DNA of 45,465 nucleotides from contig CAYXGT010000009.1 of assembly GCA_964464635.1 (NCBI GenBank), positions 1-45,465 on the forward strand, given 5' to 3'. Under the pieces are notes generated by a model that was given only the letters and a program-made list of their open reading frames with translations, was not told the DNA's origin and made no database searches. This stretch comes from CAYLMG01 sp964464635. GTDB lineage: Bacteria; Planctomycetota; Phycisphaerae; Sedimentisphaerales; Anaerobacaceae. The position numbers and the translations under genes were made by a program. Position 1 is the first letter of the stretch. The number at the start of each line of letters is the position of its first letter. Shown one piece after another: positions 31,626 through 39,169 of the stretch.

Positions 31626-32846
31626 ATGGCAGAATTCAGGATAGAACCATCAGAGCGGATAAAACGTTTGCCACCTTATCTTTTCGGGCGGCTTAACGCC
31701 CTGAAGCTAGCCAAGCGCCAGCAGGGCGCCGACATTATAGATTTAGGTATGGGCAATCCGAGTGACCCGATACCGCAGATTGTGATAGACAAACTCTGTG
31801 AGGCTGCCCAGGACGCCCGCAACCATCGTTACAGCGCATCGAAAGGGATTAAGAACCTGCGGGCAGAGATGGCCAAAAAGTATGCGAGGCGCTGGGGTGT
31901 CCAGCTCGACCCTGAGACGGAGGTGCTGGCGTGTATCGGCTCGAAGGAAGGTTTCAGCCATATGTGCCTTGCGATGCTCGGGCCCGGCGATACGGTGGTC
32001 GTTCCGGACCCGGCTTTCCCGATACATAACTACTCAGTCGCCCTGGCAGGGGCGAACGTGATATCGGTGCCTCTGGGAAACGACCAGAAGTTTTTGGATA
32101 ATGCGGCAAAGGTTATCGAGCATCTGTACCCGCGTCCCAAGATTTTGATTCTTAATTACCCGAATAATCCGACGGCGATGACGGTCGATGAAGGCTTTTT
32201 CGAGACGGTGGTCGATATGGCCAAGCGTCTTAAGATATCGGTGATACACGATTTTGCGTATGGTGAGAGCTGCTTCGAGGGCTATAAGGCTCCGAGCTTT
32301 CTTTCTGCGAAGGGAGCAAAAGACGTGGGCGTTGAATTTACGACAATGAGCAAGGCCTATAATATGGCAGGTTTCCGGATGGGCTTTGTTGCAGGCAATA
32401 AAGATATGATTGATTACCTTGCAACGATAAAAGGCTATTACGATTACGGGATATTCCAGGCGATTCAGATAGCAGGCATAATCGCTTTGAGAAGCTGCGA
32501 TAACGATATAATTACTCAGAACAAAAGGTATCAATCGAGACGAGATGTTGTTTGTGAGGCTCTCGGCAGGCTCGGCTGGTCGGTAGAAAAGCCGCGAGCG
32601 TCGATGTTTGTCTGGGCAAAAGTGCCGAAAGAGCACTCCAAAGGCAAGGGCAGTATCGATTTTGCGATGGATTTGATGGAATACGCAGAGGTGGCGATGG
32701 CGCCGGGCAGGGCATTCGGCGAAAACGGGGAGGATTATATGCGTATAGCATTGGTAGAAAACGAGCAGCGGCTTCGTCAGGCGATTCGCAATATCAGCAG
32801 ATATATACAGCAAAAGCCGATAAGAAAGGCTATGAAAAAAGGGTAA
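31626..32846 (+). CDS. alaC: Class I/II aminotransferase, AlaC-like
   Basis: A PLP-dependent aminotransferase of 406 residues closely following the E. coli AlaC (glutamate-pyruvate transaminase) pattern through its length. The matching blocks are RIKRLPPYLFGRLNALKLAKRQQG, IIDLGMGNPSDPIP, IGSKEGFSHMCLAMLGPGD, NYPNNPTA, HDFAYGESCFEGYKAPS, the PLP lysine Lys243 in TTMSKAYNMAGFRMGF, IKGYYDYGIFQAIQIA and RASMFVWAKVP. The same fold includes LL-diaminopimelate aminotransferase of some bacteria, so lysine synthesis is an alternative. The conserved Arg of the alpha-carboxylate site is in YMRIALVEN. GGGA precedes the ATG. No operon partner is evident; a hairpin (32859-32891) follows. Confidence 0.9.
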   Translation: MAEFRIEPSERIKRLPPYLFGRLNALKLAKRQQGADIIDLGMGNPSDPIPQIVIDKLCEAAQDARNHRYSASKGIKNLRAEMAKKYARRWGVQLDPETEVLACIGSKEGFSHMCLAMLGPGDTVVVPDPAFPIHNYSVALAGANVISVPLGNDQKFLDNAAKVIEHLYPRPKILILNYPNNPTAMTVDEGFFETVVDMAKRLKISVIHDFAYGESCFEGYKAPSFLSAKGAKDVGVEFTTMSKAYNMAGFRMGFVAGNKDMIDYLATIKGYYDYGIFQAIQIAGIIALRSCDNDIITQNKRYQSRRDVVCEALGRLGWSVEKPRASMFVWAKVPKEHSKGKGSIDFAMDLMEYAEVAMAPGRAFGENGEDYMRIALVENEQRLRQAIRNISRYIQQKPIRKAMKKG

Positions 32847-32858
32847 CAAAAGGCATTT

Positions 32859-32891
32859 TTCGGCTTAAGGCCGGCGGAAGTATAAGCCGAA
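32859..32891. other. Hairpin after alaC
   Basis: TTCGGCTTA and TAAGCCGAA form a perfect 9-bp stem with a 15-nt loop, 13 bp after the alaC stop. No T-run follows on the plus strand, so it is a weak terminator candidate only. The stretch from here to 33073 holds nothing else I can name. Confidence 0.45.
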
Positions 32892-33073
32892 TCAGAAACC
32901 ATCCTCAGGATATTCCATCCGTGTAGCTAAAAATTTCATATCAAATAAAGCAGGGAACAATTTTTTTTAGTATTGATTTCCAATAAAGTCTTCAATTTCT
33001 TTTCACAAAGCCACATTTAGAACATACAAAGCAGGAAAGGGTAAATATACAGGAAAAATTTTTAAAAAAAGAC

Positions 33074-33102
33074 TTGACTTGCGGACAATAATCTGGTTAA
33101 AT
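33074..33102 (+). promoter_or_regulatory. Sigma-70 promoter for the PEP-CTERM transcript
   Basis: TTGACT (33074-33079) and TTAAAT (33097-33102) are separated by 17 bp. The start would be near 33109, giving a leader of about 440 nt for the gene at 33547. Confidence 0.55.
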
Positions 33103-33108
33103 ACGCAT

Positions 33109-33546
33109 ACCAGTTTGGGGGTGATGAGAAAACTCAATAGCAGAAGTGGTTATTTTACTTGCTCCATTTGATTTTTTCTGTGCAGATTGATTTCGGGTGA
33201 GACTTTGCACAGATAAAGGCTATCTTTAGAGCTATGGAGTGGGGGTGAGGAATTTTGGCGAGAAGACTCAAACTTAATGATGCGCAAGGTGTGCGCGCTC
33301 TTGAGGACGCTATATGCGAATAGTCTTTAAGGAGGTAACTCCAAATTAAATATACGAAGATAAAGACAACAAAGGATTAACAGTTTCTTTCTTCTCCTTC
33401 TTCGCTGGGTTTGTGCTTTCTGCAGAAGGTGAAAACAGCAAACCCGGCGCGAAAACTGACACGGAAGAACCGTGATGAAAATAAATACGAGGAGATATAA
33501 AAAACTTGAGTAGGGGACAAATTCATAAGGATTAAAGGGTGATAAT
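33109..33546 (+). promoter_or_regulatory. Long structured leader of the PEP-CTERM gene
   Basis: The leader opens with GGGGGTGATGAGAAAACTC (33116-33134), whose following AGCA-AGT...ACTT-cTGCT can pair (33140-33164 region). It then has a perfect 8-bp hairpin TCTGTGCA/TGCACAGA (33177-33214). A second G5 box, GGGGGTGAGGAATTTTGGCG followed by AGAAGACTCAA, is at 33241-33271. A GCGC-rich hairpin lies near 33280-33305, an AAGGAGGTAAC ribosome-like site at 33329-33340, and hairpin unit g at 33396-33476. No open frame fits. It behaves like a regulatory leader or a separate RNA; identity unknown. Confidence 0.5.
33396..33476. repeat. Composite hairpin unit, copy g (opposite strand to d and e)
   Basis: Plus-strand order: CTTCTCCTTCTTC tract, GCTGGGTTTG ... 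CAAACCCGGC hairpin (33414-33448) with inner TTCTGCAGAA, CGCGAAAACTGA link, CACGG-AAGAA-CCGTGAT hairpin. This is the reverse complement of the order in units d and e, so relative to its gene (33547, plus) it has the same direction as d and e have to the receiver gene (18130, minus). Confidence 0.82.
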
Positions 33547-34170
33547 ATGAAAAAAAGATATTTATGGTTACCTCTGGTGCTTTTTATGGCGTTTTCTGCA
33601 CAGAGTGCAAATGCGGTGCTGATAGACTTCGAGGATGTTCCGCTGGGCTCGCATATGGTCGGTGAGGGCTTCCAGGCGGCAGGTGTGGATATAACAATCG
33701 AGGAAATGGTACCTCTATCATTTTCTCCTCTGACTATTCCTACCGGCTTTGCGGAGATTGTAAATCCCGGTATGGTTGGTCCCGGCGGAGGAAACGAGCT
33801 GCAAATCAGCAATGCATTAGCTAATTTTGTCCTGGATAATTGCTGTCCGTCTTGCGTCATTGCGTTATTTTTTGCGGAGTTCGGCGGCGTAGTCAATCTC
33901 GGTATCAACAACTCCATTCTGACAGCCAGCGACTTTATTGACCTGAGCGGGCAGACAATTAACGGAGCAGAGATAGCGGTATTACAGACACCGAATAACC
34001 AGGGCGCAATGATGGTTATCCACGGCGACATTGACACATTTCAGATCGGTGGTGAAGACCTTTACATCGACAGTATGGTTGTGTGTGAGGGTGTACCGGA
34101 ACCATCAACAATTGCATTGCTTGTCCTGGGCGGTGTTAGTCTGCTGGCGAAAAGAAAAAAGAGCCGATAA
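33547..34170 (+). CDS. PEP-CTERM sorting domain protein
   Basis: A 207-residue secreted protein. Signal peptide: KKRYLWLPLVLFMAF followed by SAQSANA. The mature part is a beta-rich domain (VLIDFEDVPLGSHMVGEGFQ, INNSILTASDFIDLSG, GAMMVIHGDIDTFQIGGEDLYIDSMVV) like the many all-beta PEP-CTERM proteins with unknown ligands. A Cys-Cys pair (DNCCPSC) may form disulfides. The tail is the classical exosortase signal: VPEPS, a 14-residue hydrophobic stretch (IALLVLGGVSLLA), then KRKKSR. An exosortase should cleave at the PEP motif and attach or release it at the surface; none is encoded in this window. AAAGGGTGATAAT precedes the ATG. The gene has a promoter 440 bp upstream, a structured leader and a strong terminator after it. 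Confidence 0.93.
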   Translation: MKKRYLWLPLVLFMAFSAQSANAVLIDFEDVPLGSHMVGEGFQAAGVDITIEEMVPLSFSPLTIPTGFAEIVNPGMVGPGGGNELQISNALANFVLDNCCPSCVIALFFAEFGGVVNLGINNSILTASDFIDLSGQTINGAEIAVLQTPNNQGAMMVIHGDIDTFQIGGEDLYIDSMVVCEGVPEPSTIALLVLGGVSLLAKRKKSR

Positions 34171-34293
34171 GCAAACGCTGATAAAAATCGACGGCGAGGT
34201 GTGCGGAAGGATTCGTTTTGAATTAAATTCTGTTTGAATAACGGGATTTATTCAGGATAAAGAGGAATTATTCCCCCCTATGAGCGAAGCAGG

Positions 34294-34324
34294 AAAGCCG
34301 CAGAGAATATTTTCTGCGGCTTTT
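34294..34324. terminator. Bidirectional terminator
   Basis: AAAGCCGCAGA / TTCTGCGGCTTTT, an 11-bp stem with a short AT loop and T- and A-runs on both sides. It can end the PEP-CTERM transcript (plus) and the nagB transcript (minus). Confidence 0.9.
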
Positions 34325-34382
34325 CGTATATGCAGGTTTAACACTTATCGAATCAGCTTCAGCGGCAAGGTAGTTATTCAAC

Positions 34383-35195
34383 TTATTTCAATAGCGTTGC
34401 GGGGTCGAGATTTTTCGACTCTATATCCTTGAAATACTTGACGGTGCCGACCTTCAATTCGATAGTGGCTTCATCGTCACAGACAATAATCCCTTTCGGA
34501 TGCATCTGCAGTGCGCTTACGGTACACATATGATTTACGCTGCCTTCGATAGCCTGCTGCAGCGCTCTTGCCTTTTTATGGCCATTGACGATAATCATAA
34601 CCTCGCCTGCATCGAGGACGGTTTGCACGCCGACGGTTAAGGCGGTTTTCGGCACTTTGTTAATATCACCATCGAAGAACCTCGAATTTGCAACGATGGT
34701 GTCATAGGTTAAGGTTTTTATTCTTGTCTTTGATGACAGGGAAGAGCCGGGCTCGTTGAAAGCGATATGGCCGTCAGGGCCCACGCCGCCTATGAAAAGA
34801 TGGACGCCGCCGACCTGTTTGATTTTTTCTTCATATCTTACACATTCAGCCTCAGGGTCGGGTGCGTTTCCATCAAGAATATTGACGTTTTCTTTTGTGA
34901 TATCAATGTGGCTGAAAAAGTTATCCCGCATAAAAGAGTGATAGCTCTCGGGATGGTCTTCGGGCAGGTTCACATATTCATCCATATTAAAGGTAACGAT
35001 ATTTTTGAAAGAGATTTTACCAGCCTTGTGCAATTTGATAAGTTCCTGATACATACCAAGCGGGGAAGAGCCGGTCGGCAATCCCAGGACAAACGGTTTT
35101 GATTCGGTGGGTTTGAATGCCATCATTCTTTTGGCCACATAATTAGCGGCCCATTTTGAGACAAGCTCGTAGTTCGGTTCAATTATTACTCTCAT
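34383..35195 (-). CDS. nagB: Glucosamine-6-phosphate deaminase
   Basis: Converts glucosamine-6-phosphate to fructose-6-phosphate and ammonia. With the ATG at 35195 (AGGAGAATTTT before it) the 270-residue protein places the known active-site residues exactly at E. coli numbering: Asp72 in TFNMDEYV, Asp141 and His143 in GPDGHIAFNEPGSS, Glu148. LPTGSSPLG binds phosphate, and TVGVQTVLDAGEV and ARALQQAIEGSVNHMCTVSALQMH follow in order. The allosteric site cannot be judged. The gene is 62 bp downstream of the DUF4954 gene on the same strand and probably co-transcribed, linking that unknown protein to amino-sugar metabolism. Confidence 0.97.
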   Translation of the reverse strand: MRVIIEPNYELVSKWAANYVAKRMMAFKPTESKPFVLGLPTGSSPLGMYQELIKLHKAGKISFKNIVTFNMDEYVNLPEDHPESYHSFMRDNFFSHIDITKENVNILDGNAPDPEAECVRYEEKIKQVGGVHLFIGGVGPDGHIAFNEPGSSLSSKTRIKTLTYDTIVANSRFFDGDINKVPKTALTVGVQTVLDAGEVMIIVNGHKKARALQQAIEGSVNHMCTVSALQMHPKGIIVCDDEATIELKVGTVKYFKDIESKNLDPATLLK

Positions 35196-35257
35196 AAAAT
35201 TCTCCTGCAATTGTATTGTTAAAATTCGGTTGGCAGTAATTTTAAGTAATCATTGCT

Positions 35258-37249
35258 TTACCCGCATTTTTCAAGCCGGCTAATAAGCTCATCGCCGAGC
35301 TTTGTTTTGCTTTTTATATGCTGCTCGATTTCCTTGACAAAGCTGTTTTCTTCAAAGACTCCCCTGACGGCGGCGAAGTCGAGCTGTTTCGTCTGCTCGT
35401 CACCGTCAAGGCCGAAGCCGGTCTGTGCAGTGTCAGAGAATTCCTTTTTGGCATCGGCGTAAAGCTTATGGTCGAGTTTGATGACGGCGTCTTTCCATCT
35501 TTTTACCATTTCGATTATGTCGTCTGCAGTTATATTATCTATATTTTTACCGAGCTGCTGCTGCAGAACAGATGCAGCCCATGACCACTCATAAACAGGA
35601 TATTGCTCATGCATAGAGCGGAAGGCATCGTTCAACTGTTCGAGGTTTGCGACAGCTCCGTTCTCAATATCATCGAGAAGTTTATCGACACATTGCTGCG
35701 GTGCAAAAAGGCCTGCCAAATCAATCCATTTACCGGTACCGATGTCAGTCTGGACCCTGAGCTCTTCTCGAAGCTGCTTCGCATCTTTGAAATTTTTCCC
35801 CTCGAGCCGTTTAATCAGACAGTTGCCAAGAAATTTGTTAATACCAATCTGGTAAAACTCGATGCCCCTGTCGAGAGAGATGTTTTTGATTTTAACGCTG
35901 TGGTAAGTAAAATAATCAGAAGTTGGGCCGGAAGTTACCTTTAGATTTTTGAGCAGACCCAGCCCGTTGAGCATTTTTTGGATTGTATACGGGCTAAGAA
36001 GCTTAAAGTTTATGTAGTCAAGCTTATCAGGGTCTTTTCTTTTATCACGTTTGGGCCACTTTCTGGCATCACGCACTGTTCCGACACTTCGCAGGTTGAC
36101 ACCGGGGACAAGAATACTTTCATCTTCGTGCTCGATAAGATAGGAGAAAGGCAGGTCGGCGGTATCGGAATTTCTGTAATGCCTTCCCATAACGACGGTG
36201 AAGGCCCCGATTTTCATCGGCCAGAGGATATAGGAATCGCTTGTGGTTTTAGAGCCCCTCTCGACAATACCCTGATGAACGGGCCCTAATTTGTACATAT
36301 GATTACTCTGATTCGAGCCGCTTCCGGCGTTCAGGAATGAGAACAGGCCTGAAATCAAAAGTGTTGATTTGTGATGTGTCACGGTGTAAGGGCCGGCAAA
36401 GATGGCACAGGCTTCTCCGTGAAAGCCGGCACAATTTGCAAAGAAGACCGAGTTTTCCGCGGAATACTGTTTCGATAGGACTGTTCCCTGTCCCACGAAA
36501 CATTCACAAATTATAGAACCGTCAGAGACCTTTGAGCCGCTGCAGCAGATAAAGTTTTCAGCAAAGACGCCTGGGCCGATATATACAGGGTCTTCGGGAC
36601 TGCTGTTGATTGAACCATTTTCCAGCCTGGTTGCACCTTCAATGACCGCTGCCGGCCCGACCTTTACGTCTTTTATAATCCTGGAGTTGATGATTTTCGC
36701 ATCCTTAGCAACAAGGCCGACCGAGGAAGTAACCGAGGCGGTATAGTCGGCAATCATCTTTTTGAGCTTTTCAATCACTTTCGGCCTGTGTCGGTAGAAT
36801 GCTATTATATACGCGGTGTGTGCGGAGAGACGGTCGTAGATAAGCGCCTCTCTTCCCCCCGTCTCGTCAAGCAGCGAGACTTTCGTGCCGTTACCAAACG
36901 CACTTTCACCTTCCACAGCCAGCAGGTCAATATTCTCGATAAGGACATCATCTTCAATAATATAGTTTGCGATATAGTTTTTGACATGATTGATGTAAAC
37001 ATTATTGCCGATGCGGCAGTTATGGATGGCGGCGTTACTAATTCCTGCAGGTTTTTTAATACCGCCAAAGAAAGCGAACTGTTTATCGAAAGAGCCCAGT
37101 TGGACATTTCCTGAAAAGTGCGTTGTTTTTATCCGGGAGGGCTCGAAATCTTCTGCTACACTGACTTTAGACCAATCAGAGCAAGTGCATCCCTGGCTCG
37201 TGAGCTGGTCAATCTGCTCAGCAGATAAAGGGCGGAATTTTTCTGCCAT
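35258..37249 (-). CDS. DUF4954 family protein (left-handed beta-helix)
   Basis: A 663-residue cytoplasmic protein matching DUF4954. The first half is a hexapeptide-repeat left-handed beta-helix like sugar-nucleotide acyltransferases and nucleotidyltransferases (ISNAAIHNCRIGNNVYINHV, YIIEDDVLIENI, AKIINSRIIKDVKVGPAAVI, VYIGPGVFAENFICCSGSKV, SIICECFVGQGTVL). A central block NCAGFHGEACAIFAGPYTVTHHKSTLLISG and GSNQSNHMYKLGPVHQG contains conserved His and Ser residues. The C-terminal third (about 420-660) is helical. The family has no assigned reaction that I know of. Being upstream of nagB suggests work on an amino sugar or its nucleotide form. No signal peptide. It might instead be a structural helix protein; the nagB link is the only clue. 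Confidence 0.85.
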   Translation of the reverse strand: MAEKFRPLSAEQIDQLTSQGCTCSDWSKVSVAEDFEPSRIKTTHFSGNVQLGSFDKQFAFFGGIKKPAGISNAAIHNCRIGNNVYINHVKNYIANYIIEDDVLIENIDLLAVEGESAFGNGTKVSLLDETGGREALIYDRLSAHTAYIIAFYRHRPKVIEKLKKMIADYTASVTSSVGLVAKDAKIINSRIIKDVKVGPAAVIEGATRLENGSINSSPEDPVYIGPGVFAENFICCSGSKVSDGSIICECFVGQGTVLSKQYSAENSVFFANCAGFHGEACAIFAGPYTVTHHKSTLLISGLFSFLNAGSGSNQSNHMYKLGPVHQGIVERGSKTTSDSYILWPMKIGAFTVVMGRHYRNSDTADLPFSYLIEHEDESILVPGVNLRSVGTVRDARKWPKRDKRKDPDKLDYINFKLLSPYTIQKMLNGLGLLKNLKVTSGPTSDYFTYHSVKIKNISLDRGIEFYQIGINKFLGNCLIKRLEGKNFKDAKQLREELRVQTDIGTGKWIDLAGLFAPQQCVDKLLDDIENGAVANLEQLNDAFRSMHEQYPVYEWSWAASVLQQQLGKNIDNITADDIIEMVKRWKDAVIKLDHKLYADAKKEFSDTAQTGFGLDGDEQTKQLDFAAVRGVFEENSFVKEIEQHIKSKTKLGDELISRLEKCG

Positions 37250-37484
37250 ATTCTATCTCCTTATATTCAGCCTTAACCATGCTTTAACAAAAGTGAGCTT
37301 TCTTTTCAGCATAACCTGTAACAAAGCAGTTAGCAAACAAGTTTCAATCCGGTAAATATACTAAATTGGGATGGTAATGCACAAGTGCCCAAATATGAAT
37401 AGGAATTATCAGTATATCTAATGATGCGTATATGTAATACTAAAACATATGACAATCACAGGATAAATTGCATTGATTTAGAGT

Positions 37485-38246
37485 TTAGTGTTTATTTGAC
37501 TCCTGCTTTTTAGGAACGCTTTTTCTACTAAAACTCCTTCCGGCAGGCTCAGGACTGTGACTTTTGTCAATAACTTTGCGGATATCATTTGCTTCCGCTT
37601 CAGTACTGAGCTGTTTCATAAAGAAATCAGCGGCTTTAAGGCGTTTTTCGGCGAGTTTTCTGACGGATTCGAAGTGAAAATCGTCTTTCAGGCGTGTCTT
37701 CCAGTATCCGTAATCAAGCTTGCTTTTCCAAGCTTTGAGTGTGTTATCAATTCCTTTTCCGGCAATGATGTGCATTCTGAATTCGTTAAAGATGCCAAAT
37801 GCCCCCATCTCAACGAGATTTCGGGCATCGCAAAGAACCATTGCCTCAGGCACCTGAGTCGAATTGCTGCAACTTTCAGCGATGATTCGGTTAACTTTGT
37901 CAATTTTTTGTCTTCCAATAACGCCGGCGAGCCTTTCGGCAACCACCTCAGCGCACAAATCGAGCAGTTGGTCGGAATTAGCCGGCGAAATAAGCTGCAT
38001 AAGCTGACCATTTTTGTTTTTCAGGTACTGCACCAGGCCGACATCGTGGAAGTAAGCAGCACTCAACAGGCAAAAAGAGTCCAGGTCAGCGGCTGAACCG
38101 GCTACTTCGGGCAAAGAGCAGATGCAGGAGGCATTAGCAGTCATTATTTTTGCCCGCTCCCAGAAAAAAAAATCCGGGTGCCCCTCGTGAGAACGGATGG
38201 TAAGTACCGCTGCGGCGATTTCTTTTACATCGTCAAGCCTGGACAT
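37485..38246 (-). CDS. HD-domain protein
   Basis: A 253-residue protein from the ATG at 38246 (AGAGGAG 8 nt upstream); a longer frame to 38354 lacks a ribosome site. It has a single HD metal-binding motif, AAYFHDVGL (His67-Asp68), after RSHEGHPDFFFWERAKIM (His20/His23) and before a helical part with ERLAGVIGRQKIDKVNRIIAESC and VLCDARNLVEMGAF, where a distal Asp/His pair is expected. This looks like a phosphohydrolase of small nucleotides or nucleoside phosphates; the substrate is unknown. The C-terminus is Lys/Ser-rich. It is transcribed towards the DUF4954-nagB pair with 235 bp between; no terminator is seen. Confidence 0.72.
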   Translation of the reverse strand: MSRLDDVKEIAAAVLTIRSHEGHPDFFFWERAKIMTANASCICSLPEVAGSAADLDSFCLLSAAYFHDVGLVQYLKNKNGQLMQLISPANSDQLLDLCAEVVAERLAGVIGRQKIDKVNRIIAESCSNSTQVPEAMVLCDARNLVEMGAFGIFNEFRMHIIAGKGIDNTLKAWKSKLDYGYWKTRLKDDFHFESVRKLAEKRLKAADFFMKQLSTEAEANDIRKVIDKSHSPEPAGRSFSRKSVPKKQESNKH

Positions 38247-38472
38247 AGCTTCACTCCTCTGAAAATCTAACAGAGAATTTGTAACATAAAAAGTTTGTCC
38301 GGTCAAAGTTTTTAAAGAGATTAAGGGACTTAAAGTCTTTAAGGTCAGCAACAAAGCGATAAAGGAAAAAATTTACGGAAAAAAATGAAGCGATTCGTTG
38401 GCAAGCGCCGATGTTTAACATATAGTTGAGTTTTCCTGAGAGTCACTGTCAAACTCCAGAAATTCTTCATGG

Positions 38473-39030
38473 ATGAAAGAAATGTCGAACCAGCCTCGGG
38501 TAATAAAAGTATTATCGGCACTTGTTGTTTCAATGACGATAGGTGTCATCATATTAATGGCATTGGGTAACAACGCGCCCCTTGCGGGGCCATTTTCTCT
38601 TTCAGCCTACACGAGGCTCGATGCCATAGAGAAGGCGATAGATTCAATAGCTCCCCAATCGCCCGAGCGCTGGAACAATATTGAGATATATTACAGCGGC
38701 ACGAAGGCCGGCAATATCGAGCAACTGGCTTCTTTGGAGGGCCTATCCAATCCCGAGGATATCAATTGCCACTTTTGCATTTATAACGGCCTTGGGGGCG
38801 AGAACGGCCGGATAGAGTCAACAGAGAAATGGCAAAGACAATGGTCGAGCACGCCGAGTGCGACCTGGTACGGAAGCGGACAGACAATTCGCATCTGCTT
38901 AATAGCAGACAGTAAAAGCGGCGGCCCAACCAATTATCAGCGGCGAAGACTAACGGCTCTGGTGGAAGCCCTGAGCCGCAGGTTCAAAATTAAGCTTGAA
39001 TCGGTATATTATCCGGGCGGCTGGCAATAA
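38473..39030 (+). CDS. Membrane-anchored amidase-2/PGRP-like protein without zinc ligands
   Basis: A 185-residue protein with one N-terminal membrane segment (VLSALVVSMTIGVIILMAL, about 13-31). The rest follows the N-acetylmuramoyl-L-alanine amidase / peptidoglycan recognition pattern: WNNIEIYYSGTKAGN aligns with the WxxIVIHHSAT opening, HFCIYNGLGGENGRIESTEKW with YHFVIxxdGxIexgRW, and TIRICLIADSKSGGPTNYQRRRL with IGIxLVGdF...pTxxQ. The first zinc His is Tyr (IYYSGT) and the C-terminal His/Cys pair is absent because the protein stops at VYYPGGWQ. It may bind peptidoglycan without cutting it. No clear ribosome site; a start at 38482 is possible. It is divergent from the HD gene. Confidence 0.6.
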   Translation: MKEMSNQPRVIKVLSALVVSMTIGVIILMALGNNAPLAGPFSLSAYTRLDAIEKAIDSIAPQSPERWNNIEIYYSGTKAGNIEQLASLEGLSNPEDINCHFCIYNGLGGENGRIESTEKWQRQWSSTPSATWYGSGQTIRICLIADSKSGGPTNYQRRRLTALVEALSRRFKIKLESVYYPGGWQ

Positions 39031-39112
39031 AGCAACTTGCAGATAAATTCTGCAAAAACAACGGCTTACAAATATCCCTGACAGTTCTGTTACTGTGTAG
39101 ATGTAAGTAAAA

Positions 39113-39146
39113 AAAAGCTGCGAACCTGAAAAGGAACGCAGCTTTT
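39113..39146. terminator. Bidirectional terminator
   Basis: AAAAGCTGCG / CGCAGCTTTT, a perfect 10-bp stem with a 14-nt loop, A-run before and T-run after. It separates the convergent genes at 38473 and 39170. Confidence 0.88.
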
Positions 39147-39169
39147 GTTATTTGTCCAGGCAATAAATA

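Noticed and set aside
33116..33164. Hammerhead ribozyme or glycine riboswitch
   Set aside because: GATGA and GAAAAC words are present, but the required stems between them are missing and the glycine core is not found.
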